64,000 bases of DNA from assembly GCA_933228675.1 (NCBI GenBank), contig OW121740.1:38485492-38549491 (forward strand). The letters are read 5' to 3'. Under the pieces are notes generated by a model. It was given only the letters and a program-made list of their open reading frames with translations, was not told the origin of the DNA and made no database searches. Shown here one piece after another: positions 38,490 to 50,334 of this stretch. How positions within the stretch are numbered: position 1 is the first letter of the stretch; every line of letters starts with the position of its first letter. The stretch comes from Stomorhina lunata (lineage: Eukaryota > Arthropoda > Insecta > Diptera > Rhiniidae). A program made the translations under genes and the position numbers.

Positions 38490-41400
38490 AGTTTAAGATA
38501 TTTCTATATAAGTATTTTTTAGATAAAAATTATTTTCTATAGAATATTTTTGGATAGGAAAATTTTTCTGTTGAAAAATTATCGATAAAAAATTTTTTCT
38601 ATAGAAAAATTTAGGACAAACATTTTTTTCTATAGAAACATTTCCGATAAAAATTTTTTTGTATAAAAAAATTTTCGATAAAATTTGTTTTCTATAGAAA
38701 AATCTTCAATAAAAAACCATAAAAAATTAAAGGTTAACATACTTTTAATAAAAAAAATTTCTGATGAAAAGAAATCCAACAGAATAATTTTAAAAAAAAA
38801 TCTCTATAGAAACATTTTTGATAAATGAATTTTGTATAGAAAATGTTTCGATAAAAATATTTTTTTTTTTTTTAAATTTTGGATAAAAATATTTTTCTAT
38901 AAAAAAAATTCAATACAAATATTTTTCTATAAAAAAATCTTCGGTAAGACGATTTTTCTGTAGAAAAATTTTTAAAATCCCATAGAAAAATTGAATTTTA
39001 AAAATATTTTTCTATACAAAAATTTCAATAAAAATATTTTTCTAATAAAATATTCGATAGAAATATTTTTCTATAGAAAAATTTTCGATAGAAATATTTT
39101 TCTGTACAAAAATTGTCGATAAAATTATTTTTCTACAGAAAAATTTTCGATAAAATTCCGTGGAAAAATTTTCTGTAGAAAAAATTTCCATAAAAATATT
39201 TTTAATAAAAAACTTTTCTACAGAAAAAGTTTTAATAAAAAAAATTTTATATAGAAAAATTTTTGATGAAAAAATTTTCTATAGAAAAATTTTTAATAAA
39301 AAAAATTTTTGATAAAATAATTTTCTATGGAAAAATTTTTGATAAAAAAAAAATTGTATGGAAAAATTTTAGATAAAAAAATTTATTAGGAATATATAAA
39401 TTTTTGATAAAAAAAATTTTCTTTAAAAAAATTTTTGGTAAAAAAATGTTCTATAGAAAAATTTTTGATAAAAAAATTTTCTGTAGAAAAATTTTCGATA
39501 AAAATTTTTTAAAATATTTTTCATAAAATACTTTTCTATAGAAAAATTTTTGATAAATAATTTTCTGTAGAATAATTAAAAACAAATTTTTCTTTAAAAA
39601 TTTTTTTGGTAAAAAAATGCTCTATAGAAAAATTTTTGATAAAAAAATTTTCTGTAGAAAAATTTTCGATAAAAATATTTTAAAATATTTTTGATAAAAT
39701 ACTTTTCTATAGAAAAATTTTTGATAAATAATTTTCTGTAGAATAATTAAAAACAAATTTTTTGGTAAAAAAATGTTCTATAGAAAAATTTTTGATAAAA
39801 AAATTTTCTGTAGAAAAATTTTCGATAAAAATATTTTAAAATATTTTTGATAAAAAAACTTTTCTATAGAAAAATTTTTGATAAATATTTTTCTATAGAA
39901 TAATTTTTGATAAAAAAATTTCTATAAAAAATTTTTTTATAAAAAAAAATTCTATTGAAAATTTTTGATAAAAAAATTTTCTGTAGAAAAATTTTCGATA
40001 AAAATATTTTAAAATATTTTTGATAAAATACTTTTCTATAGAAAAATTTTTGATAAATAATTTTCTGTAGAATAATTAAAAACAAATTTTTTGGTAAAAA
40101 AATGTTCTATAGAAAAATTTTTGATAAAAAAATTTTCTGTAGAAAAATTTTCGATAAAAATATTTTAAAATATTTTTGATAAAATACTTTTCTATAGAAA
40201 AACTTTTGATAAATAATTTTCTGTAGAATAATTAAAAACAAATTTTTTGGTAAAAAAATGTTCTATAGAAAAATTTTTGATAAAAAAATTTTCTGTAGAA
40301 AAATTTTCGATAAAAATATTTTAAAATATTTTTGATAAAAAAAACTTTTCTATAGAAAAATTTTTGATAAATATTTTTCTATAGAATAATTTTTGATAAA
40401 AAAATTTCTATAAAAAATTTTTTTATAAAAAAAAATTCTATTGAAAATTTTTGATAAAAAAATTTTCTGTAGAAAAATTTTCGATAAAAATATTTTAAAA
40501 TATTTTTGATAAAATACTTTTCTATAGAAAAATTTTTGATAAATAATTTTCTGTAGAATAATTAAAAACAAATTTTTCTTTAAAAAATTTTTTGGTAAAA
40601 AAATGTTCTATAGAAAAATTTTTGATAAAAAAATTTTCTGTAGAAAAATTTTCGATAAAAATATTTTAAAATATTTTTGATAAAATACTTTTCTATAGAA
40701 AAATTTTTGATAAATAATTTTCTATAGAATAATTTTTGATAAAAAAAATTTCTATAAAAAATTTTTTTATAAAAAAAAATTCTATTGAAAATTTTTTATT
40801 AAAAACTGTTTCTATAGTTTTCTTAAGAAAAAAATTTTCTATAGAAAAAATTTTGGTAAAAAATTTTTCTATAGAAAAAATTTTGGTAAAAAATGTTTCT
40901 ATAGAAAAAATTTTGGTAAAAAATTTTACTATAGAAAAAGTTTGGTAAAAAATTTTCGATGCAAAAAATTTTGCTTAAAAAATGTTTGTATAGAAAAAAT
41001 TTTGGTAAAAAATTTTTCTATAGAAAAAATTTTGGTAAAAAATTTTTCTATAGAAAAAATTTTGGTAGAAAATTTTTCTATATAAAAAATTTTACTATAG
41101 AAAAAATTTTGGTAAAAAATTTTTCTGTAGAAAAAATTTTGGTAAAAAATTTTTCTGTAGAAAAAATTTTGGCAAAAAATTTTTCTTTAGAAAAAATTTT
41201 GGTAAAAAATTTTTCTATAGAAAAAATTTTGGTAAAAAATTTTTCTATAGAAAAAATTTTGGTAAAAAATTTTTCTATACAAAAAATTTTGGTAAAAAAT
41301 TTTTCTATACAAAAAATTTTGGTAAAAAATTTTTCTATAGGAAAAATTTGGTAAAAAATTTTTCTATAGAAAAAATTTTGGTAAAAAATTTTTCTATAGA

Positions 41401-41545
41401 AAAAATTTTGGTAAAAAATTTTTCTATAGAAAAAATTTAGGTAAACAATTTTTCTATACAAAAAATTTTGGTAAAAAAAAAATTCTATAGAAAAATTTTT
41501 GATAAACTTTTCTATAGAAAAAATTTTGGTAAAAAATTTTCTATA
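38490..41545. repeat. TTTTCTATAGAAAA satellite (S2) array with higher-order repeats
   Basis: A mosaic of 30-32-bp units around TTTTCTATAGAAAA with linkers GATAAAAAAA, CGATAAAAAT or GGTAAAAAAT. From 39430 to 40740 the units form a higher-order repeat; a segment of about 486 bp recurs (39864-40085 repeats exactly as 40350-40571). From 40840 to 41500 a strict 30-bp unit takes over, giving 10-residue repeats in open frames on both strands. Confidence 0.95.
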
Positions 41546-41548
41546 CAA

Positions 41549-41655
41549 GAGATGACTTAACCAACCATCGAAACGCGTCGAGGAATTTGGTTTCTCCGCT
41601 AACATTTTTTGTCTTTTTATCAATAAATTGGTCTGTTACATTAATAAATAAATGT
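41549..41655 (+). repeat. SINE-tail-like module inside S2 array
   Basis: GAGATGACTTAACCAACCAT..CGAAACGCGTCGAGGAATTTGG..ATCAATAAATTGGTCTGTTAC, the same order as at 32805-32915. Confidence 0.6.
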
Positions 41656-42065
41656 TTTGAATACAAAAAATTTTGTTAAAAAAAAATTTCTATACAAAAA
41701 TTTTTGATAAATAATATAAATATAAATTTTTGATAAAAAATTTTTCTATAGAAAATTTTTGATAAAAAACTTTTCTATAGAAAATTGTTGATAAAAAATT
41801 TTTCTATAAAAAATTTTTGATAAACAATTTTGCTATGGAAAAACTTTTGGTAAAAAAAACTTTAATAACTTTCAATAGAAAATTTTTTGAGAAAACAAAA
41901 ATTAAACAATCGTCAAATCTTAAAAAATTATCGAACAATCGTCAACTACCACTAAAATCATTAAACAGTCATCAGTAAATATTCAATCAATCGTCGAAAA
42001 ATCAAAAAAACATTCGTCAAAAATATTCAAACAATCTTCAAACAATCATCACACAATTTACAAAC
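41656..42065. repeat. S2 remnant followed by CAATCGTCA-rich stretch
   Basis: Decayed S2 units to about 41880, then irregular repeats of AAACAATCGTCAAA (41900-42060). Confidence 0.6.
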
Positions 42066-43030
42066 AAATATTTATTGACACGGATATATATCGATAGATG
42101 CTATACCTATTAAACCATAATATCTAAAACTAAGTTAATTCTGTGATTTAATCCTTTAAAAAATTTCACAACTTTCATTCGACCATATAAATGCGTTTCA
42201 TAAAAACGATTTAAAATTTCAACTTTTTCCTGGATATCTAGACTTTTAAATAAAGTTTTTTATATGGTTTTATTTTAAAATACCCGCATTGAATTATTTG
42301 TATTAATTTTGTTATAAATATTGAATTTTTCTGTTATTTACATTTAATCAAACTTATACTCAATGTTTATTCATATATCGAAGATAAACGCAGAAAGACA
42401 GAAATTTCAACAGCGAATGTATGAGTTTTTAATATTTTTCGATTTAATATTTAATTTTTTCATACCTTATTAACACTTAATTTTTAGCCAACTGAAAATG
42501 TGTTAATAAGACAATCACGATGTTAACGTTTCAAGCCACATGTTTGATTATAATCTCTTTGCCTCTTACTACTTCAGGAGGTTTTCGGTTTTCTTTACTT
42601 ACACTGACTGTATGTCGTACCGTCTCAATTAAGGCTAAAAAAAATTAATTAACTTTTTACTACGTTGCCAATATTTGTTAGGAAATTGTCTATTGTCTAA
42701 GAAAATTGTATGTAAATATTTATTTTATGTTATGATCTTAGGGTATTTAGACTTTAATATCTAATTCAAAGACCTAAGTTGATAGGAGGCTGTTTAGTGG
42801 ACTTGACCTAGCACAAAAATGATTAAACGAAAATCTTAACAAAAATTATCTCTAATGATAATGTAAATATTTTGTTCTGTTTTAGCTTTGAGCATTAACT
42901 TCTTTCTAAATGTTGGCGTGTGTCAAATTTAACTGTCACGAAACAAACTTAAATATTTGCCAAGTCACATTAGGTTAATTTGATAACACGTGTCAGAAAA
43001 ATGGTCATTAAATCTGTGCTAAAAAGCCAA
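42066..43030. other. AT-rich stretch, nothing recognised
   Basis: No repeat or gene similarity seen. Confidence 0.45.
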
Positions 43031-43039
43031 AACATCCTA

Positions 43040-45672
43040 AGTCCAAAATATTTCTGAAAATTTTTCTATAAAAAAAATATTTCTAATCAAAATTTTTCTA
43101 TAGAAAAATATTTCTAACAAAAATTTTTCTACAGAAAAATATTTCTTTTGAAAATTTTTCTGTAGACAAATATTTTGATGAAAATTTTTCTATAGAAAAA
43201 TATTTCTAACGAAAATTTTTCCATAGCAAAAAATTTCTAACGAAAGTTTTTCCATAGAAAAATATTTCTAACTAAAAATTATTCTATAGAAAAATATTTC
43301 TAACTAAAAATTATTCTATAGAAAAATATTTCTAACTAAAAATTTTTCTATAGCAAAATATTTCTAACTAAAAATTTTTCTATAGCAAAATATTTCTAAC
43401 TAAAAAATTTTCTATAGAAAAATATTTCTGAATAAAAAATATTTATATAGAAAAATATTTCTAAATCAAAAATTTTTCTATAGAAAAATATTTCTAACTA
43501 AAAATTTTTCTATAGAAAAATTTTTCCAATCCAAATTTTTCTATAGAAAAATATTTCCAATCCAAATTTTTCTGTAGAAAAATATTTCCAATCCAAATTT
43601 TTCTATAGCACAATATTTCTAACTAAAAAATTTTCTATAGAAAAATATTTCTAACTAAAAATTTTTCTATAGCAAAATATTTCTAACTAAAAAATTTTCT
43701 ATAGAAAAATATTTCTGAATAAAAAATATTTATATAGAAAAATATTTCTAAATCAAAAATTTTTCTATAGAAAAATATTTCTAACTAAAAATTTTTCTAT
43801 AGAAAAATTTTTCCAATCCAAATTTTTCTATAGAAAAATATTTCCAATCCAAATTTTTCTGTAGAAAAATATTTCCAATCCAAATTTTTCTGTAGAAAAA
43901 TATTTCAAACTTAAAATTTTTCTATAGCAAAATATTTCTAACTAAAAAATTTTCTATAGAAAAATATTTCTAACTAAAAATTTTTCTATAGCAAAATATT
44001 TCTAACTAAAAAATTTTCTATAGAAAAATATTTCTGAATAAAAAATATTTATATAGAAAAATATTTATAAATCAAAAATTTTTCTATAGAAAAATATTTC
44101 TAACTAAAATTTTTCTATAGAAAAATATTTCTAACTAAAAATTTTTCTATGGAAAAATATTTCTAACTAAAAATATTTCTATAGAAAAATATTTTTAACT
44201 AAAAATTTTTCTGTAGAAAAATATTTCTATATTTTTCTATAGAAAAATATTTCTAACGAAAATTTTTCTATAGAAAAATATTTCTAACGAAAACTTTTCT
44301 ATAGAAAAATATTTCTAACGAAAATTTTTCTATAGAAAAATATTTCTAACGAAAATTTCTCTATAGAAAAATATTTCTAACGAAAATTTTTCTATAGAAA
44401 AAAATTTCTAACGAAAATTTTTCTATAGAAAAAAATTTCTAACGAAAATTTTTCTATAGAAAAATATTTCTAACGAAAATTTTTCTATAGAAAAATATTT
44501 CTAACGAAAATTTTTCTATAGAAAAATATTTCTAACGAAAGTTTTTCTATAGAAAAATATTTCTAACGAAAATTTTTCTATAGAAAATATTTCTAACGAA
44601 AATTTTTCTATAGAAAAATATTTCTAACGAAAATTTTTCTATAGAAAAATATTTCTAACGAAAATTTTTCTATAGAAAAATATTTCTAACGAAAATTTTG
44701 CTATAGAAAAATATTTCTAAAGAAAATTTTTCTATAGAAAAATATTTCTAAAGAAAATTTTTCTATAGAAAAATATTTCTAAAGAAAATTTTTCTATAGA
44801 AAAATATTTCTAAAGAAAATTTTTCTATAGAAATATTTTTCTTTAGAAAAATATTTCTATCGAAATTTTTTCTATAGAAAAATATTTCTATCGAAATTTT
44901 TTCTATAGAAAAATATTTCTATCGAAATTTTTTTTATAGAAAAATATTTCTATCGAAATTTTTTCTATAGAAAAATATTTTTATCGAAATTTTTTCTATA
45001 GAAAAATATTTCTATCGAAATTTTTTCTATAGAAAAATATTTCTATCGAAATTTTTTCTATAGAAAAATATTTCTATTGAAATTTTTTCTATAGAAAAAT
45101 ATTTCTATTGAAATATTTCTATCGAAATTTTTTCTATGGAAAAATATTTCTGTCAAAAATTTTATTTCTTTTGAAAATTTTTCAACAGAAAAATATTTCT
45201 TTTGAAAAATTTTCTGTAGAAAAATATTTCTTTTGAAGATTTTCCTATAGAAAAATATTTCTTTTGAAAATTTTTCTATAAAAAAATGTTTCTTTTGAAA
45301 ATTTTTCTATAGAAAAATATTTTATTTGAAAGTTTTTCTATAGAAAAATATTTCTTTTGAGAATTTTTCTATAAAAAAATATTTTTTTTGAAATTGTTTG
45401 TATAGAAAAATATTTCTTTTGAAAATTTTTCGATGGAAAAATATTTCTTTTGAAAATTTTTCTATAGAAAAATATTTCTTTTGAAAATTTTTTTACAGAA
45501 AAATATTTCTTTTGAAAATTTTTCTATAGAAAAATATTTCTTTTGAAAATTTTTCTATAGAAAAATATTTCTTTTGAAAATGTTTTTATAGAAAAATATT
45601 TCTTTTGAAAATTTGTCTATAGAAAAATATTGCTTTTGAAAATTTTTCTATAGAAAAATATTTCTTTCGAAA
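43040..45672. repeat. TTTTCTATAGAAAA satellite (S3), 2.6-kb array with zoned linkers
   Basis: 31-bp units TTTTTCTATAGAAAAATATTTCT plus a variable linker. Linkers run in zones: TAACTAAAA (43260-44200), TAACGAAAA (44240-44700), TAAAGAAAA (44710-44830), TATCGAAAT (44850-45130), TTTTGAAAA (45150-45660). A higher-order block with GAATAAAAAATATTTATATAG appears at 43430, 43725 and 44035, about 300 bp apart. Confidence 0.95.
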
Positions 45673-46290
45673 TACATAACACAACAATTAAGACGACTTA
45701 ATCTGTTTTCACTTATAACCATAAAACTGGCTTTTATTAAATGAAAAGTTACCACAATTTTTCCTTATTTGTTAGCTAATAATAATATTCAAACTGAGTC
45801 TTTTTTTATTGGTTTATTTTCTTCTATAATATACCAACAAATGTTTACATAGTTTTATTACATTTTTCTTTATTTTCATACAAAAAAAAAATAGAGTAAA
45901 TTTATTTTCTTTTCAAAATAATTTATGCATTTTAAAAGGAATGTGTTGTCAAGATTTATGGGTAAAATCCCACATAGTAAAGCTTATTGTGAGGATATTA
46001 AAAAAAACATGACTGAAACTTTTGTAAATATTTACTTTACTAGTGTTCAAAAATTCCTAGTAAATGTAAAATTCTTAACATAGTTTCACTAGGAATCATG
46101 CAATATAATTCTTAGCATGATATCCAGAATATATATGTATACATATATAAAATAGACAAATATTGTTTAAAAATACATATTCATAAATGTCAAATATAAT
46201 GTTTTGTACTCAGACAGTATTACTCAGACTTATAATCAAATTCTACAGTTCCTAGACAGACTTGAGTCTTGTACTTAGAATGATTTATAT
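45673..46290. other. AT-rich stretch, nothing recognised
   Basis: No gene or repeat similarity seen. Confidence 0.45.
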
Positions 46291-46315
46291 CAGTGATGCC
46301 CAGTAAAATAACAAG

Positions 46316-47381
46316 TTATGCATTAAACACATAGACAACAGCAGGCTACGGGCTACAACCTGTCAAAATTAGAATACATGGATTCAAATAGAAATAAATT
46401 TTTTAGAGTCGACACGGCTACACGACTACCGACCACAGTTGTAGCTGTAGCCAAAATTAAACTATTTTCTATTTTTGTTGGCGACAATAAAAGATTTAGT
46501 GCTGTCAACACCATATAATATTGAAATAAATGAGCGATTTAAACCACTTGAATTTATTTACCACAAATATAATGGGGAGAATTTATGTAAACAATTTACA
46601 TACTTATAAAATATTTATATATTTAATGTATATAATAATATCTAATAAAATATTATGTAAAAATTTATATTTTTATAACTCTAACTCAATAGAAGTAAAA
46701 TTTTAAAAAGTTATTTTTTTAACTGTCTAACTCACATGCTACGTGTGCTAGAGCTACGTAGTTCATGTTATATAAAAGCCCAGTATGTCCTTTATAAAAT
46801 TCATTATATAAAAGAGCATACTTATATCTATATTGTTTTAAGATATACGAATTATTATAAAAAAAGTCAGTTGCAGAAATAAGTTTATAGTATATTAGCT
46901 CCTTATCCATTATAAAGAATATTATATAGAATATATAAGAATATAAAAGATATTTTCAGTAGCTTTTGTTTGATACCAAAAAAGTTAATATCGAATATAA
47001 ACTTCTAAAGTTAACCGTATTATTCTTGAAATTTAAAAAGCCCATAACTCTTAAACTATTACAGATCACCCAAAATCTTTCTATAATTTTTTTTTTTATA
47101 TAGACATACCATCAGGTACAGGAAAACCGTTGATTTCGGAGATTAATTAATAAAATAAATTTATGTCGTTTTTATCAAAATTTAAATTGTTATTTTGTCC
47201 ATCTTATAAACGCGATATTGGCACCACTCATAAACAGATGTTTCGAAATGTAGCTGCCATCTTAAATGTAGCTGCCGCCCCAAAATAATTAAGTAGCTGA
47301 CTACGAGGCGACGATTGCAGCCAACGACTTTTGTAGTCGGTGTTCGTGTAGTCTGCTGTTGTCTATGTGTTTAATGCATTA
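46316..47381. mobile_element. Foldback/MITE-like element with 27-bp terminal inverted repeats
   Basis: ATGCATTAAACACATAGACA plus ACAGCAG at the left is repeated inverted and perfect at the right. Beyond it both sides carry imperfect inverted CTACACGA..ACCGACTAC blocks. The roughly 1-kb interior is non-coding. CAGTGATGCCCA at 46291 outside the left arm resembles a hAT terminus, but no partner was found on the right. Confidence 0.65.
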
Positions 47382-47587
47382 TGAAGCAAAAGCTCAGATT
47401 TGTTCTTCCATCAAGATTTACCCAGTAAAGAGTATCAGCAGACAATGAAATACATTTAATTCTCTGCTGCTACTAGTATAATCTCAAACTTGCTTATTTG
47501 TTATTGGCACGGGTCGGCGCAAAGAAAACAAAACAACAAAAAAATAGTCGGCAGAGTTGCCGTTTTTTAAGTTTTCTACTCCATTTT

Positions 47588-48810
47588 TATACCCTTCACC
47601 ACCATAGGTGGAAAGGGTATTATAAGTTTGTGCTGATGTATGTAACGCACAGAAATATTTGTCTTAGACCCACCTTTTAGTACACCAATAGGCTTAGAAT
47701 CACTTTCTGAGTCGATTTAACGTCTGTCTGGCTGGACCTTCATGTAAACCTTGTAATCAAACTACAGGTTGCAATTCTAAAGATAATTTGATGAAATTTG
47801 GCACAGATCACTTTTTTGATAATGGGACCTTGGCTATTGAAATCGGTCCATTATTTATGGTACCTCCCATAGGTCCCGGAATTGACATATTGGCCGCCAA
47901 TATCAATATTTTTTCATGAAATTTAAAACAAATACTGCTTATTTAAACTAAAATCACTGTATAAAATTTCGCTGAAATCGGTCTACATTTGACCATAGCT
48001 CCCATACAAACTCTTCTGACAAAACGCACTAAATGAGACAAAAATCAGTAAAACGCTCGTAAATCTGAAGATAATGAGAATTTTAGGTCTATTTTTTCCA
48101 TACATAATTTTTGTAAAAACTGTAATCAATTTGACAACTTTCGAGATAATCGGTCCACATTTGACCCTAGCTCTCCTATAAGTCCAAATGACGGAAACAT
48201 CTTAAATATATAAGTTTTGAGAAAATGTTTGTATAATGGAAAAATTTAGCAAATATTTGTCTTCATACAGGAAAAAGTAAACCTTTGGCCTTAGTGGTGA
48301 AGGTAGGGTTGCCAGTTAGGCTGGATTTGACTGGATTGTCCAGCCTTTTTAGTGCTTGCCCAGTGTCAAGCTAAAATTAAATTTGTCCAGCTGAAAGGTT
48401 AAGAATTTAAATTTTTAGAATATTTTTAAAGAAAAACTTTTTTTATGAAAAAACAAACTAGAGTGCTATAAATACCGCTCTCCAATGGTTTTCCAAAAGT
48501 AAGTGTATGGCCAATATCAAAACCTATTAATGTCAAAGGCCGAGCATATTTCTCAGATGTCGGACGATATCATTTTCTCTCGATATCGCTTCTGTTAATT
48601 ACGGTATTCGAAAGTCGGTTTATTAAAAATTTTAAGATTCATAGAAGTATATTATTGAAGAAAGTTTTTCATTATTAATGTCCAGCTTATTTTTGGATTG
48701 TCAAGCTCTGTTTTCCTTATGTCCAGTTTTTTCAGGACTTATGTCTGGCAACCCTTGGTGAAGGGTATCGTATGGTCGGCCATGACAGACTATAGCACTC
48801 TCTTACTTGT
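47588..48810 (-). repeat. Dispersed repeat family 2 copy, interrupted by a hAT MITE
   Basis: From TATACCCTTCACCACCATAG to CGACAGACTATAGCAC-like end. The interior has GACCTTCATGTAAACC, GGTACCTCCCATAGGTCCC, CAATATCAATATTTTTTC and TTTGACCATAGCTCCCATAC. Other copies: 49826-50186 (+, truncated), 60111-60889 (+), 62024-62810 (-), with scraps at 10226 and 53937. The ends have short inverted motifs like those of family 1. No coding capacity. Confidence 0.8.
48304..48756. mobile_element. hAT-type MITE, 453 bp, with 8-bp target duplication
   Basis: The termini TAGGGTTGCCAG and, inverted, AAGGGTTGCCAG match in 11 of 12 bases. The element is flanked on both sides by GGTGAAGG (48296-48303 and 48757-48764), a sequence that occurs once at this spot in the other family 2 copies. 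Eight-bp duplications and a GGGTTGCCA terminus define hAT. It encodes no transposase. Confidence 0.9.
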
Positions 48811-49068
48811 TTTTAAATATTTTTATCAAAAATTTTTCTATAGCAAACTTTTTTTTCAAAAATTTTTTATCAAAAATTTTTCTATAAAAAATTTTGTATC
48901 AAAAATTTTTTTATCGAAAATTTTTTTAACAAAAATTTGTCTATAGAAAATTTTTTTATCAAAAATTTTTCGATAGAAATTTTTTTTATCATAAATTTTT
49001 CTATAGAAAATTTTTCTATAAAAAATTTTTTTATCAAAAATGTTTCTTTAGAAATTTTTATTATTTTT
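48811..49068. repeat. S2-type satellite patch
   Basis: About eight units of TTTTTCTATAGAAAATTTTT with ATCAAAA linkers, starting right at the family 2 end. Confidence 0.88.
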
Positions 49069-49124
49069 TTACTAGACGTAAACAAAAATTGTTTGTCTCT
49101 TTTTATTGTCACTCGTTTTTTAAA

Positions 49125-49163
49125 ATCCTGATGATGCTATCCAATGGATAGCGAAATATTGAT
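49125..49163 (+). ncRNA. Hammerhead-ribozyme-like motif A
   Basis: CTGATGA (49128-49134), a 7-bp stem GCTATCC-AAT-GGATAGC (49136-49152), GAAA (49153-49156), then TA, TT and GAT, which can pair with ATC just before the core. The order fits a type I hammerhead with a two-base stem III. One extra base sits between CTGATGA and stem II, so activity is doubtful. Confidence 0.5.
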
Positions 49164-49460
49164 GAAAAATTAAATAAATATATTTAATTTTATAAAAAAA
49201 CAAAACTACAAGACCTCGAGCTTAACAAAATCTTTTATTTATTTTGCGGAAAATTTGTCTATACAAATTTTTTTTTCAAAAATTTTTCTTTAAAAAATTT
49301 TTTATCAAAAATTTTTCTCTAGAAAATGTTTTATCAAAAATTTTTCTTTTTGATCAAAAATTTTTCTATAGAAATTTTTTATTATTAATTTTATAAGGGG
49401 TTTTAGGCTGATATGGTCAGATTTTAATTTTTTATGTAAAACAATTGCTTGTTTACATTT

Positions 49461-49499
49461 CCCAACGTTTCGTTTCTTTTTTGGAAACTTCTTCAGGGG
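49461..49499 (-). ncRNA. Hammerhead-ribozyme-like motif B
   Basis: On the minus strand: CCC, CTGAAGA, extra A, stem GTTTC/GAAAC around a loop, GAAA, CG, TT, GGG. The flanking CCC and GGG can form stem I. Same geometry as motif A, including the extra base, so the two probably derive from one element type. Confidence 0.5.
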
Positions 49500-49657
49500 C
49501 CTTGAGTCTGTTTATTTTCTAGTGATAAATATGACAAAATATTTTTAACATTAAAACCTTATTTTATATATTTAGTTAATATTGAACTTACATTGTATTT
49601 TTGTATATTGCAAAATTTTTTCCTCATTTAATTATTTACTTATATCTAAAAAAAACT

Positions 49658-49832
49658 GGACATCAAACATTTTTCTATAGAAAATTATTTTATAAAAAAT
49701 TTTCTATAGAAAATTGTTTTCTCAAAACTTTTTCTATGAAAATTTTTCTATCGAAAATTTTTTATCAAAAATTTTTCTATCGAAAATTTTTTTATCGAAA
49801 ATTTGTTTATCAAAAATTTTTCATATCAAAAA
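49658..49832. repeat. S2-type satellite patch
   Basis: TTTTTCTATAGAAAATT and TTTTTCTATCGAAAATTTTT units run directly into the truncated family 2 copy. Confidence 0.85.
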
Positions 49833-50186
49833 TATTGATATTTGTGGACAATATATCAATTCCGGGAAGTGGGACCTATGGGAGGTACCATAAATAATGA
49901 ACCTATTTTGAGGAATCTCAATAGCCATGGTCCCATTATCAAAAAAATTATCCGTGGCAAATTTCATCAAATTATCTTTAGAATTGCGACCTGTAGTTTG
50001 ATTATAAGGTTTACATGGTGGTCCAGCCAGCCAGACGAACGGACGGACGTCGCTAAATCGACTCAGAACGTGATTCTAAGCCTATTGGTATACTAAAAGG
50101 TGGGTCTAAGACAAATATTTCTATGCGTTACATACATCAGCACAAACTTATAATACCCTTTCCACCTATGGTGGTGAAGGGTATAA
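49826..50186 (+). repeat. Family 2, 5'-truncated copy
   Basis: From AATATTGATATTTGTGGACA through GGGAGGTACCATAAATAATG to GGTGGTGAAGGGTATAAA. Confidence 0.8.
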
Positions 50187-50334
50187 ATATAAAAATCTAA
50201 AATTGTTTAATATTGGAATTTGTTTCTGTTTTGAAAAATATTGCTAATTTTTAAAAAAATATTCCCAATATTTACAAAAATATTCCCAATGTTTTCAAAA
50301 ATAATAGTGTCGTGGCAACAATGTTCGAGATTAT

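Larger units (their letters stand above)
49070..49520. mobile_element. Penelope-like element relic with two hammerhead-like motifs
   Basis: Two short motifs with the hammerhead core order face each other: plus strand 49125-49163 and minus strand 49461-49499 (separate entries). Satellite fills part of the gap (49258-49375). Penelope-like retroelements are known to carry hammerhead motifs in their terminal repeats. No reverse transcriptase remains. Confidence 0.5.

Noticed and set aside
40736..41623. Open frames of 70-181 codons on both strands with FSIEKILVKN/FFYRKIFYQN repeats
   Set aside because: Pure translation of a 30-bp satellite; openness follows from period divisibility by three.
46291..46306. 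CAGTGATGCCCA as the left end of a hAT element around the foldback
   Set aside because: No matching right terminus or 8-bp duplication could be found near 47380-47450.
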